Shown here: positions 31,849 to 41,900 of the stretch, in pieces | How positions within the stretch are numbered: position 1 is the first letter of the stretch | How the letters are laid out: the number at the start of each line of letters is the position of its first letter | DNA from: Croceicoccus naphthovorans | Lineage (GTDB): Bacteria; Pseudomonadota; Alphaproteobacteria; Sphingomonadales; Sphingomonadaceae | Direction of reading: 5' to 3' | Length of the DNA stretch: 64,000 nucleotides | NCBI RefSeq assembly: GCF_001028705.1 | Contig: NZ_CP011772.1 | Location: forward strand, 61,077-125,076 | Position numbers and translations under genes: made by a program | The notes under the pieces: model-generated | Told to the model about the DNA's origin: nothing | The model's input: the letters and a program-made list of their open reading frames with translations, nothing else | The model's database searches: none

Positions 31849-33207
31849 TGTGGACGGCCCTCCGTTGGCAAGGGATTTCGGGAGTTCTGCATTTCGCTGG
31901 TTGAGGCGGCCATGTGTTCGGCCTTTCGATGCGGCTTTGTCATGCGCCGCTGGCCATGATGCCTTTCGCGCGAACCGGGTCCCGACCTATAGCTCGCGCT
32001 CGAAGCGCCACGGCCCAAAATGGGTTTTCCCGATCCGGCGGTTTCAACCGGCTTGGTGCATCAACTCCTCTTTGCCCTTTCCAACATCGTTAGCGCGGTA
32101 CTCAGCGCTGAACTCTCACACTGCCATCGGCATCGGCTCACGATACCGCTCGCCGCTGGTCATCAGCGCCCAGACCATGCGCGCATTCTTGTTCGCCAGC
32201 GCCACCGCCGCGACCTTGGCTGGGCGGCGCGCAAGCAGCTGGATCAGCCAGGGCCGCTTCGTGCCGTGTCGCTCAGCATACCGGATCACAGCCATCGCGC
32301 CGACCACGAGCATCTGCCGAAGGTATCGGTTGCCGGCCCGCGTTATGCTGCCGAGCTTGTCCTTCCCACCTGATGAGTTCTGTTTGGGGACGAGCCCGAT
32401 CCAAGCCGCCAGGTCGCGACCGGTCTTGAACACGCTCGGATCCGCCACCGAGGCGACGAAAGCACTTGCCAGAAGCGGGCCTATGCCAGGGATATCCATC
32501 AGTCTGCGACCGAGTTCCGTTCGACGCGCGCTGGCAAGCACCCGCCGATCGTTCTCGAGGATCTGCTGCTTCACCCCGTCGAGTTGCGCTGCCAGCATCT
32601 GTAGGCACAAGCGTGCATCTTCCGGGACACGGTCATCGCCTGTATCCGCGACCACCTCCAGAAGTCGCTCGACGCCGAGCCGGCCAACCGGGGCTACCAC
32701 GCCAAACTCCGATATATGGGCACGAATCGCGTTCGAGATCTGCGTTCGCTGCCGGTTTAGCATCAACCGCACCCGGTGCAGCATCATCAGGCTCTGCTGT
32801 TCCGGGCTCTTCACCGCGACGAAGCGCATGGTCGGGCGTGTCACTGCCTCGCAGATGGCTTCGGCATCCGCCGCATCGTTCTTCCCGCGCTTGACGTAGG
32901 GCTTCACGTACTGCGCCGGCATCAGCTTCACGTCGTGGCCAAGCGCGCTCAGCTCACGCGCCCAGTAATGCGAGTTGTTGCACGCCTCGATACCGACCAG
33001 ACAGCGCGGCAGCTTCGCGAAGAACGGCAGCATCCTCGCGCGGGTCAACCGGCAGCGGATCAGCACCTCACCATCCGCTCCAACCCCGTGCACTTGAAAC
33101 ACCGACTTCGCGATATCCAGACCGATCGTGACCACTTCGCCCATCTCGACTCTCCTTCCAGCTCAATCCCGCGATGCTACCGCAGGAGGGGTGGAGAGCC
33201 GTCCACA
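31849..33207. mobile_element. IS110-family (IS1111-like) insertion sequence
   Basis: The transposase at 32116-33144 is flanked by a 15-bp inverted repeat with one mismatch: TGTGGACGGCCCTCC (31849-31863) and the inverse GGAGAGCCGTCCACA (33193-33207). IS1111-type members of IS110 have such subterminal repeats, so the true ends may lie a few bases outside. The repeats enclose 1359 bp, a normal size. The 253 bp before the transposase stop are non-coding, as expected for the bridge-RNA-bearing end of this family. The element marks the left border of the cargo region. Confidence 0.75.
32116..33144 (-). CDS. IS110-family transposase
   Basis: A 342-residue transposase with an N-terminal DEDD (RuvC-like) domain: IGLDIAKSVFQVHG, LVGIEACNNSHYWARELS and KRGKNDAADAEAICEA carry the acidic residues. 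The C-terminal Transposase_20 domain has LMDIPGIGPLLASAFVA and SIGRAG-type SITRAGNRYLRQMLVVGA with the catalytic serine. The length is complete and no frameshift is seen, so it may be active. IS110 enzymes work with a structured bridge RNA from the element's own non-coding end. Confidence 0.93.
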   Translation of the reverse strand: MGEVVTIGLDIAKSVFQVHGVGADGEVLIRCRLTRARMLPFFAKLPRCLVGIEACNNSHYWARELSALGHDVKLMPAQYVKPYVKRGKNDAADAEAICEAVTRPTMRFVAVKSPEQQSLMMLHRVRLMLNRQRTQISNAIRAHISEFGVVAPVGRLGVERLLEVVADTGDDRVPEDARLCLQMLAAQLDGVKQQILENDRRVLASARRTELGRRLMDIPGIGPLLASAFVASVADPSVFKTGRDLAAWIGLVPKQNSSGGKDKLGSITRAGNRYLRQMLVVGAMAVIRYAERHGTKRPWLIQLLARRPAKVAAVALANKNARMVWALMTSGERYREPMPMAV

Positions 33208-33368
33208 GCATCAATTGCGGACTGGCGGCTATCGAAATCTGCTTGGTCGAAGCGGACTTTTCCCGCAACAGGTTGATTTGGCGCTAAACGAGCATTTCTG
33301 CCCGATAAAGGAACGCCTTTTTGGCTTATTTTATTGATCATGGCGGTAAGCCAGATTGAGGGGAAACC

Positions 33369-34817
33369 ATGACCGAAGCGCGCTTGTTCGATCTCAACAT
33401 CGAAAAGATCCTGGAATCATGGGAAAGCGCACACGCAGTGCGCGAATTGATCGCCAATGCCATTGACGAACAGCAATTGAGCGGAACCGCCGACATTCAG
33501 GTAATGAAGGCCGATGACGGCGACTGGGTCATTCGCGATTTTGGGCGCGGGCTCCGGTACGAGCATTTTACGCAGAACGAAAATATGGAGAAGCTGCATA
33601 ACACCGGCAAGGTGATCGGCAAATTTGGCGTCGGCTTGAAAGATGCGATGGCAACGCTCCATCGCAACAACGTCTCCGTGGTGATCCTGTCAGCCTATGG
33701 CGAAATCACCCTCGCTGAGGTTGCCAAGCGCGATTTCGATGACGTCATAACACTCCATGCCGCAGTCCAACCAGCGCCCGATCCCGCTATGATCGGCACC
33801 AAGGTCATCCTGAGCGATTTGAGCGACGAACAAATGGCGAAGGCGATGGGCTTTTTCTTGCGATTCTCCGACGAGGAGGTGCTGGAAACAACCCGGATTG
33901 GCGACATTCTCCGACGAAAGCCAGGACAGTCAGCGCGCATATACGTGGCAGGGCTCCTTGTCGCCGAGGAAGACAACTTTGCGTTCTCTTACAACATCAC
34001 GGCCCTGACCGAGCCTATGCGCAAAGCGCTCAACCGCGAGCGGACCAATGTCGGTCGCACCGCCTATACCGACCGGGTCAGGCAGATGCTGCTTAACGCG
34101 AGCGCGAACGAGATCGCCGAGGAACTGGCCAGCCAGCTGCAGGCATTGCAATCCGGCTCCGGAAGTGACGAGGTCCGGTGGAAGGATGTCGCAATTCACG
34201 CCGTCCGCATTCTTAGCGGAAGCGGTAATTATCTTTTCGTTACCGCCGGCCAGCTCATGACAAATGCCTCCTCGGTCGATCACGCGCGCAATGATGGTAT
34301 CGAGATCATCACTATCCCCGACATCATTCAGCAGGAAGTCGGGGGTATGACCGATATTCGCGGAGAGCCAATCCGCGATCTTGGTCTCTATCAGGCTGAG
34401 TGGAACGACAGTTTCGAGTTTGATTTCGTCGAGGCAGGTGCTCTGACGGTAGCGGAACGATCAATCTTCGAGAAGGCAGGCGCGATTGCCGAACTGGTTG
34501 GTGGACTTCCCGGTCAGGTGAATTCCGTTCGGGTGAGCAACACCATGCGGGTGGACTTTGCGACTGGCAGTGATGCGCTCGGCCTATGGGACGGCTCCAC
34601 CAACTCGATCGTCATTCATCGGAATCAGCTCTCGTCCGTATCAGACTTTGCTGGCACGCTTCTGCATGAAATCGTCCATGCACAAACAGGCTACGACGAC
34701 GTAACGCGGGGTTTCGAAAAAGCCTTGACCGACGTGCTTGGTCTCACGGCTGCGGCGGCACTTTCAACTCCATCCCGACCGAGGTCCCTACTTGGCGGCC
34801 TGTTCGGCCGAGCTTGA
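33369..34817 (+). CDS. GHKL-type ATPase fused to a C-terminal HExxH zinc-peptidase-like domain
   Basis: A 482-residue protein. The first 200 residues form a GHKL (Hsp90/MutL/histidine-kinase-like) ATP-binding fold: ELIANAIDE (N box, residues 26-34), DFGRGL (57-62) and IGKFGVGLKDA (83-93). Near the end LLHEIVHAQTGYDD provides an HExxH pattern (His433, Glu434, His437) and downstream acidic residues. GAGGGG lies 6 nt before the ATG. No named family comes to mind for the combination. ATP-gated proteases are a theme in phage defence, but that role is inference from the neighbouring nuclease genes and from the IS border. Confidence 0.75.
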   Translation: MTEARLFDLNIEKILESWESAHAVRELIANAIDEQQLSGTADIQVMKADDGDWVIRDFGRGLRYEHFTQNENMEKLHNTGKVIGKFGVGLKDAMATLHRNNVSVVILSAYGEITLAEVAKRDFDDVITLHAAVQPAPDPAMIGTKVILSDLSDEQMAKAMGFFLRFSDEEVLETTRIGDILRRKPGQSARIYVAGLLVAEEDNFAFSYNITALTEPMRKALNRERTNVGRTAYTDRVRQMLLNASANEIAEELASQLQALQSGSGSDEVRWKDVAIHAVRILSGSGNYLFVTAGQLMTNASSVDHARNDGIEIITIPDIIQQEVGGMTDIRGEPIRDLGLYQAEWNDSFEFDFVEAGALTVAERSIFEKAGAIAELVGGLPGQVNSVRVSNTMRVDFATGSDALGLWDGSTNSIVIHRNQLSSVSDFAGTLLHEIVHAQTGYDDVTRGFEKALTDVLGLTAAAALSTPSRPRSLLGGLFGRA

Positions 34818-34972
34818 TTGCCAGGCTGAAGCAGAATTTTTGGGCCGTTTGCGGTCAGTCGGCTTTCCATATCGTTATTCTCAATATCTGCCGTTCAGCA
34901 TACGAACCTGCCCGTCGCAGAAGGATAGCCGGAGATAGCGAAGCGGCTCCGGCTCGGGGAGGCTTTCGCCCT

Positions 34973-36844
34973 TTACCTCCGGGTCTTGGGCAGCTTCTCA
35001 AGAATTGACCGCAGCGCCGACGGGCTATCACATTTTGCACGCCAAGAACTGACAAAGAGGCCGGCCCGTGTCTCGTCAGGATAGGCCTTCCTGGCAGCTT
35101 CTTCGAGTTGGCGTTGATAGTTCTGGACAGCGTCAGCTGCGGCCAACCGAGCGTTCCTCTCTCGAATTGCCTTGCGAAGTAAGGAGAATGCCTGAGCCAG
35201 GTTGCCGTCGGTTTCGCTTGCCCATTCTGTGATCGGTTGGGGTGGGTCCGCCACGTTCTGGTTAAGCCAAGCCCTGGCATCGGGCCCAAGACCTTCGCGC
35301 GCAGAGTTCTCAAGATCACTTCCGCGTGCCAACGCTGCCACTGCTTTCGCTTGCGCCAGTTTTGCGTTCTGCTCTTCGATTTCCGTCAAGCGCTTCTGAC
35401 GCATCGGCTCAAGTGGGAGTCCACATAAGTCGTCAACGACAACCGGGTTATAGTATGAGTCCGCCATTCGCACGAGTGCATCTACCCTCGACAGGAGCAA
35501 ATCGTATCTGGCACCTCCGTTGCCCGCGATTTCCGCTGGCGATGCGCCATCGACATTGTATTTGTGCAGCCACCGCGCCTTGACCTCATTGGGGTCGGGG
35601 GCGCCTGCGGCTTCAAGCACTCGGCGGATTTTCCAGCCCAGTTCATGAAGTCTGTACACCCGGCCGTGCAACTCTGACGTGACGAAGAAGGCCTCTTCAT
35701 TCCGGTCCCACACTACGATTTCCTGCGTGGCGGCAAGGTGAGCCAAGTAGTAAAAAACCGCGTGATCCGCGTTGCCGAAGCTGGATGTCGAGTAACCCGC
35801 TTCTTCCAGCCTCTTCCAATGATAGGGACTCAGATCTTTGCGGATCATCCAGTCGGGTAGACGGTTGGCATAGCCTCGGTAGTCCGGCCAGTCGCCACAG
35901 ACTTTGATCCTCGCCCCCGGGGTGCAGGTCCGTGAAGGCGCAACAATGCACGTGGCCAGCACAGCTGCCTGCCAAACCGGCAGGCCGACACAGAACCAGT
36001 GTTGGCAATCCACCGCCATGCCGATCGCGTCGAGCAGACCAGCGTCTTCGAGCGCTGCCAGTGACTCCCGATGGTAGTCGTAGTCGACGTTGCCACGTGG
36101 CTTGCGCTCGATATGGAATTTGAGGCGCCGACCGCGCTCCGCTTTCTTGGCAGCGACCCGGCTCTCCAGACGGGCCTGTCCATTGCCGCGTTCGGGATGG
36201 TGTATCCATTTGCGATCGGCACCATGAAGGATTGCATCGTCCAATTCCTCCAACCTGATCTGCCGAAACCTCAGGGAGTTGAGGTCAATTTCTATCATGG
36301 GAATATCGTCAGCGGCGACCTTCTCCTGCTTCGCATCGTCAACGGCGTGGGCAACCTTGAACTCGACGGCAAATTCCTTGCTGGATAGCGCAACAATTGC
36401 ATCCGGTCGAAAGCCTGATCGATCCGCCTCAATGATGACGTGATCAAGCTTGAATCGACCACCCTCGAACACAATTTCCTCGAGGCCTTCCTTCCGCAAC
36501 ACGAGCGGTGTGAAGGTGAGTTCTCGTTCCCGTTGCAGCAGCTCCTTGGCATAGACGTGCAGTGCCGTTTCTCCTGCGCAGCGGGAATCCGGCAAATGCG
36601 CGAAATGTGGTCGCGCCCTCGTCGAAATTCTAAGCTGCAGGAGTTCATCACAATCGAGACAACGAAACGGCCCCATTGACTTTCCGGTGATCTTATCGAC
36701 GTGACGTGCGACGCCGTCATTGCATCGGGCAAAGGGCACTCGCAGGTCGCCAGACTTTTGCCATGTCGAGGCACATGGTCGCCTTCCGTCTGTCAATTTT
36801 CCGCCACCATTTCCGTTGATCTGACGGCATGAACCTTGATCCAT
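34973..36844 (-). CDS. CoiA-like nuclease
   Basis: A 623-residue protein resembling competence protein CoiA. It has an N-terminal CxxC element (FRCLDCDELLQL) and RARPHFAHLPDSRCAGETAL, followed by ALHVYAKELLQRE. Next comes a PD-(D/E)xK nuclease core with RPDAIVAL and FAVEFKVAH as the acidic and lysine residues. The long C-terminal part is helical and unlike standard CoiA. The ATG at 36844 has no clear ribosome-binding site; the conserved part begins about 33 residues in, so the true start may be later. It is in line with the WYL regulator, 68 bp downstream of it. Confidence 0.75.
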   Translation of the reverse strand: MDQGSCRQINGNGGGKLTDGRRPCASTWQKSGDLRVPFARCNDGVARHVDKITGKSMGPFRCLDCDELLQLRISTRARPHFAHLPDSRCAGETALHVYAKELLQRERELTFTPLVLRKEGLEEIVFEGGRFKLDHVIIEADRSGFRPDAIVALSSKEFAVEFKVAHAVDDAKQEKVAADDIPMIEIDLNSLRFRQIRLEELDDAILHGADRKWIHHPERGNGQARLESRVAAKKAERGRRLKFHIERKPRGNVDYDYHRESLAALEDAGLLDAIGMAVDCQHWFCVGLPVWQAAVLATCIVAPSRTCTPGARIKVCGDWPDYRGYANRLPDWMIRKDLSPYHWKRLEEAGYSTSSFGNADHAVFYYLAHLAATQEIVVWDRNEEAFFVTSELHGRVYRLHELGWKIRRVLEAAGAPDPNEVKARWLHKYNVDGASPAEIAGNGGARYDLLLSRVDALVRMADSYYNPVVVDDLCGLPLEPMRQKRLTEIEEQNAKLAQAKAVAALARGSDLENSAREGLGPDARAWLNQNVADPPQPITEWASETDGNLAQAFSLLRKAIRERNARLAAADAVQNYQRQLEEAARKAYPDETRAGLFVSSWRAKCDSPSALRSILEKLPKTRR

Positions 36845-36912
36845 TCACGCGGATCGATGGTTGCGCTTTCTGCCATGGCCACCTCCAAACTGACGTTCGC
36901 ATCCGCCAGAAT

Positions 36913-37686
36913 CTAACATCGTTCCAATCTCGCTCCCGGTCGGTTGAGGCCCCAACGCCGCTCGAAGTAAAACTCCAGCGACTTTCGAACCTGAAAGCTC
37001 AGGACATCCTCTGTGAAGCCGTATTCCAGTCGGACAGCGGCCTTCTGCGCCTCCGAAAGGCCGCTCAGCGGCCTGAGGCGTATCTCAATCAGGTCTTCCC
37101 AGTCAGTATCTCGCGGAAGCGCCTCGTCTATCGGTTCGGTTATGAAGCTGCTTTCAGGCAGCACGCGGATGGGAAGGTAGTCACGCCATTCCTGATGGTG
37201 GAAACTCCATGCCCGGACGTGCAATCGCTCACCGTCCGATGCAAAATGAGCCGGTGCGATCCATTGGTTCTGGCGCAGCCCGCTCGACATGGAAACATAG
37301 TCAAATTCGATCTTTAGCTGCTGCTCGATTGCCTGATAAAGCTGGCGCATGATGAAAGGCGGACACTGTCGCACGGGTGACGGCAAGCGCGAGAAGTCAT
37401 CCCCAGCAGCGCCAGCAATTAGCTCATCGGGCGAGCCGGTGTCGTGAGGGAACGGCAATCCAACATGTTCGCAATTAGCCACATAGCATTTGCGGACCGT
37501 GTCATAGCCCGGCTTCGGCTCCGCGACCCGCTCCAGATACTCCCTGAAATCGATCGCGGCCTGAGGGGAAGAAATGCCGAAGCGCTCTATCAGGTCCTTA
37601 CGGTTCACTTGCCCGCGCCACGTCAGGCATTGGTCAAGATAGACCAGTCGGGCGAGCATCGCTGGTTTGAGTGCAGAACCATTCAT
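36913..37686 (-). CDS. WYL-domain transcriptional regulator (BrxR/CapW-like)
   Basis: A 257-residue protein with an N-terminal winged helix-turn-helix (about residues 12-80, RKDLIERFGISSPQAAIDFR). A WYL domain (about 115-205) includes LKIEFDYVSMSS and IAPAHFASDGERLHVRAWS. The BrxR/CapW group with this layout represses phage-defence operons (BREX, CBASS) and is thought to sense nucleic acids or nucleotides. It is divergent from sbcDC and in line with the CoiA-like gene, so it may control both through the 75-bp spacer. Family likeness is by eye. Confidence 0.8.
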   Translation of the reverse strand: MNGSALKPAMLARLVYLDQCLTWRGQVNRKDLIERFGISSPQAAIDFREYLERVAEPKPGYDTVRKCYVANCEHVGLPFPHDTGSPDELIAGAAGDDFSRLPSPVRQCPPFIMRQLYQAIEQQLKIEFDYVSMSSGLRQNQWIAPAHFASDGERLHVRAWSFHHQEWRDYLPIRVLPESSFITEPIDEALPRDTDWEDLIEIRLRPLSGLSEAQKAAVRLEYGFTEDVLSFQVRKSLEFYFERRWGLNRPGARLERC

Positions 37687-37761
37687 CGGGTCGAACGCTA
37701 CTTGACTCGCCCCTCACTGTCCATATAATTTTTATACATATAGAGATTCGAGGACCGATAA
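37687..37761. promoter_or_regulatory. Divergent promoter/operator region between the WYL regulator and sbcD
   Basis: The 75-bp spacer is the only control region for both directions. It contains an A+T-rich core, CATATAATTTTTATACATAT (37723-37742), with partly symmetric ATAA/TTAT halves, in otherwise GC-rich surroundings. This would suit overlapping promoters and a WYL-regulator operator. Confidence 0.5.
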
Positions 37762-38907
37762 ATGCGCATCTTACACACGAGTGATTGGCATTTGGGTCGC
37801 CAGTTCCATGGTCTGAGCCTGGAGGAAGATCACGACCACGTCCTCGTCCAAATCCTTTCGATCATCGATGATCATCGTCCGGACGTCGTGATCGTCGCCG
37901 GTGACATTTTCGACCGGGCCAACCCACCCCAAGGCGCGATCAGACGGCTTTCCGAATTCCTGACGACGGTACGAGCAATCTCCGACGCCGCCATCGTCCT
38001 GATCGCAGGCAACCATGACTCCGCTGCGCAGATCGGAGCAATGGGCGTTCTCGCAAACGATGGTGAGGCAATCGTGCGAGGGCCATTGGATGAAGACGAA
38101 AGGCCGTTGATCATCTCTGACGCCCATGGTCCGGTGGCGATCTCGGCTTTGCCTTTCGCATTCGAATATGCGGCGCGACTGTGCTTCGAAGACGACGGAA
38201 TTGCCTCTCCTGCCGATGTCATCCGCGCTCAGATTGCGAGTGCGCGCAAGCACATCGGCGACGATATGCGCTGGGTCGTCGTTGCCCATGCATTCGTCGA
38301 TGGCGCGGCGACGAGCGAAAGCGAGCGTCCTCTAGTGCGGACGGTTGGCGGGATCGAAACGGTATCGGCGACTGCATTCGACCGCGCGCATTATGTTGCG
38401 CTTGGGCACCTGCACCGCCCGCAATCGGTGGGACACGATCATATCCGATATTCCGGCGCACCACTGGCCTTCGGTTTTGACGAAGAAGGTCAGGAAAAGT
38501 CCGTCAGTCTGATCGATCTTGCACCTGACGGCAGCGTCGAGGTGACGGTGATGCCCATCAAACCGCTGCGGCAGGTGCGATCAATCCGCGGCAAGCTTCT
38601 GGAACTGCTGGCAGCAACCGGGGTTTCTCATGATCTCGTGCGTGTCGTTCTGACCGATGAGACACCGCAGATAGACCCAATGAAAAGGATCCGGGAGTTC
38701 TACCCGAATGCGGTCCAACTCGCTTATGACCGCAATGAGCGGCCCGTCGCACAGCGTCTCGAAGAACAGCGGGCGGCAATCGACGATCCACAAACACTGG
38801 CCTCGACATTCCTCGAATTCGTCCGCGGTGACGCGCTGTCAGAGACGGAGGCAGGGATTGTCGCCTCCGCCCTTCATGCGTTCGAGACAACGGAGGAAGG
38901 GCAATGA
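37762..38907 (+). CDS. sbcD: Exonuclease subunit SbcD (Mre11-like)
   Basis: SbcD is the Mn-dependent nuclease subunit of the SbcCD (Mre11-Rad50-like) complex that cuts DNA hairpins and protein-blocked ends. The 381-residue product has the calcineurin-like phosphoesterase motifs: TSDWHLG (Asp8, His10), GDIFDRANPP near residue 49, AGNHDS near 80, VVAHAF near 175 and ALGHLHRPQ near 215. The C-terminal capping domain is of normal length. It overlaps sbcC by 4 bp. Carriage on a plasmid with cargo genes suggests use against foreign DNA or in repair during transfer. Confidence 0.93.
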   Translation: MRILHTSDWHLGRQFHGLSLEEDHDHVLVQILSIIDDHRPDVVIVAGDIFDRANPPQGAIRRLSEFLTTVRAISDAAIVLIAGNHDSAAQIGAMGVLANDGEAIVRGPLDEDERPLIISDAHGPVAISALPFAFEYAARLCFEDDGIASPADVIRAQIASARKHIGDDMRWVVVAHAFVDGAATSESERPLVRTVGGIETVSATAFDRAHYVALGHLHRPQSVGHDHIRYSGAPLAFGFDEEGQEKSVSLIDLAPDGSVEVTVMPIKPLRQVRSIRGKLLELLAATGVSHDLVRVVLTDETPQIDPMKRIREFYPNAVQLAYDRNERPVAQRLEEQRAAIDDPQTLASTFLEFVRGDALSETEAGIVASALHAFETTEEGQ

Positions 38908-41900
38908 GGCCGGTCAAACTGATCATCAGCGCTTTCGGCCCTTACGGCGGGGTCGAAACCATTGATTTCCGCGAAGCCACGGACGCGGGCCTCTTCGGTA
39001 TCTATGGGCCAACCGGATCGGGTAAGTCGTCGATCTTCAGCGCGATCGCCTTTGCCCTGTTTGGCGAAGGCGCGAAAGAAGAGCAGGGCATCGGCACGAT
39101 GCGGTCGGATTTCGCACCGGAGGCACTACTGACCGAGGTCAGCCTGCAATTCGAACTCGGCGAGAAACGATATTTTGTCCGGCGCATCCCCGATCAAACT
39201 CGTCCCAAGAGCCGAGGGGAAGGACAGACTATGCAGGCGCACGCGGCATGGCTGTTCGACGTGTCGGAGATCGCTGTCGACGATGTCGGTCCGGATTGTT
39301 GCGGCACCCCGATCGCCGAACGCAAAGTCAGCGATGTTGTGAGGCATATTGAAGAACTGCTCGGCTATGGCGCGCAGCAGTTTCGCCAGATTGTGCTGCT
39401 GCCTCAGGGCCGGTTCGAGCGTTTCCTGGTCTCCAACAGCAAAGACCGGCTCGAAATCCTGCGCGAACTGTTTGACGTATCGCTCTACCGGAGGCTCACC
39501 GAAAAGCTCAAGGCCGATGCAGCGGAAGTACGGCGCGAAATCGAGGATGGCTATCGATTGAACGGGCAACGACTCCATGCCGAAGGCTTTGCCAGCTCGG
39601 ATGAACTCGGCGCCGGCATCGCGTCAGCACTCGAACGATATGAATTGAGCCGACTGACTGTGGCTGAAACAACTGCGGCACTCAACGCCGCGAACAGCGC
39701 ATTTGCTGCAGCCCAGGCTCAGGAGAGATTGTTTGGCGAGGTGGACGCAGCAGACGCAGCCTTGAAGGTGCTCGAAGGCGAAATCACTGAGTTCGAGACC
39801 AGGCGTGCCCGCAAATCCAAGGCCGAGCTGGCGCGCCGGATGGCAGATCTCGACAACAGCCTCGCTGACGCTCGCACGCGCCATGCCGCGGCCGAAACTG
39901 CACTGGCCAACGCCGCAGGAGAAGCAACGCGGGCACGCGGCGCTGCATTGGCGGCTACTGCGAAACTGGATGATCTCCGCTCCCGCGAGCATGAACTCGA
40001 CGGCCTGGCCCGGAAGATCGATGAACTGGATCGGCACAAGCAGGTTCTGGTCGATTCTTCAGAGCGGCACAGGCAGCATGAAAATGCCCTCAGTGCGCTG
40101 AACGGAGCCAAGCAGGTACATGAGCAAGCAGCTTGCAACCATCAGAAGGCCGAGCAGAGCTTCGATGAGAAGTCTGACTCGCACGCTGTTGCCCAGAGGA
40201 ACACCGTCGAGCGGCAGCGATTGATCGGTGAGCGAGACAAGCTGAAGCGTGAACTGGACAGTGCAAATGCTCATCTGCGTGCAAGCGAGGCTGCGGAACA
40301 GGCACAGGCTGATCTCGAAGCGGCCTCGACAGCTGCTTTGGATGCGCAAGCCCGCCATCGTAGCGCGGAGGAAGATGAAACCGCACGCGAACATGAGTTC
40401 ATTTCTGCGCAAGCCAGCATCCTCGCTGAGCGGCTGGAAGACGGTATGCCTTGCCCGGTTTGCGGTGCCGGCGATCATCCTCAGCCAGCTCAAGGCGCAG
40501 GCGATGCAGCGCTGCTTGAGAAGGCGTGGCGAGGCGCCCAGTCCGCTTCCATCGCCGCGGCAAAACTTGATCGCGAGGCTCAATCACGCGTCAGTTCGGC
40601 AACTGCAACCTTGGAGGCGCGCCGGGCAACAATTTCCGATCTTCCGGCGCCCCGGCGCGGCATCGACGAGATCGATACTGACTATCGGCTGGCTGTCGAT
40701 GCAATCGAGGAACTCGGTGAGGTCGCCGATGTTACGCTTCTCGCGAAGGAAGTCGAGGAACTGCGTGAGCGAAAGCTTACAACAACTGCCAAGCTCCAGC
40801 AGGCCAACTCCGCTCTGAGCGAAGCAACGACTGCCGAAGCCGTTGCCCGCCAGGCTTATACGGACCGCATCGCGTCGGTCCCGGAAGAATTGCGGGACCC
40901 GGCTGCGCTGCAGGCCGCGATTGAAGCCACGACCGGTGAACTTGATCTGCGCAAGAAGGCAATCACCGACGCGATCGCGCAACAACAGAGTGACCAAGCC
41001 GCGCAGATCAAAGCCGAAGCGGCCAAGCAGAGCGCGCAGGTCTCGCTCAAGGATTGCGCGGACGACATCGCGAGAAAGCAGGCCGGATTTGAGAGCCGCC
41101 TCGTCGAACTCGACATCTCCGAGGCGGTCTATCGCTCTGCCATTCCCGACATCGAATTGATTGGAGAGCTGGAGGAGACGATTGCCAAATTCGACAAGGA
41201 ACTGGCGGGAGCGCGGGGGCGACTGTCAGCAGCAAGGAATGCTGTTGGTAGTGCCCAACGGCCCAGCCTGGAGCCATTTCGGCTCAACTGCGTTCAAGCG
41301 CAGGCAGCAGCCGATGAAGCTGCAAGGAACAGCGCTGGAGCACGGCAGAAGCATCAATCGCTCATCGATCTGCAAACGAGCCTGGCTGATGAATTGAAGA
41401 ATCTGCAGGATCTCGAGCAAAGTTCTGGCTCGCTGCGCGGTCTGGCCGAAGCCTTTGACGGGCAGAACGAGCTACGCACTACCCTTGAGACCTTTGCCAT
41501 TGGCGCGATGTTTGATCAGGTCCTTGAAGCCGCTAATCTGAGGCTCGATCCCATGACTGGTGGTCGATATCGTTTCGAACGCGACACAGTCAGTGTCGGT
41601 GGGCGGTCGAAGCGGGGGCTCGATGTGCGGGTTCACGACATCGAGACTGGCCGGGCGCGCGAAATCATTACCCTGTCAGGCGGCGAAACCTTCATTGCAG
41701 CCCTGTCGCTGGCTTTGGGACTTTCTGACATCGTGGAAATGACCAATGGAGCCATAAGACTGGATACGATTTTCATCGACGAGGGCTTTGGCAGCCTCGA
41801 CACTGAAAACGACGCTGGCACGCTGGATCAGGTCCTGCAAGTTCTCCAGAATATCGTAGGTGAGCGACGAGCTGTAGGGCTGATTTCGCATGTGCCGTTG

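Noticed and set aside
31691..32899. A 402-codon open frame on the plus strand
   Set aside because: It crosses the left end of the insertion sequence and lies antisense to the IS110 transposase, so it cannot be an ancestral gene.
34928..34953. GCCGGAG/CTCCGGC hairpin between the GHKL gene and the CoiA-like gene
   Set aside because: It has no T-run on either strand, so I do not call a terminator; a chance stem is possible in GC-rich DNA.
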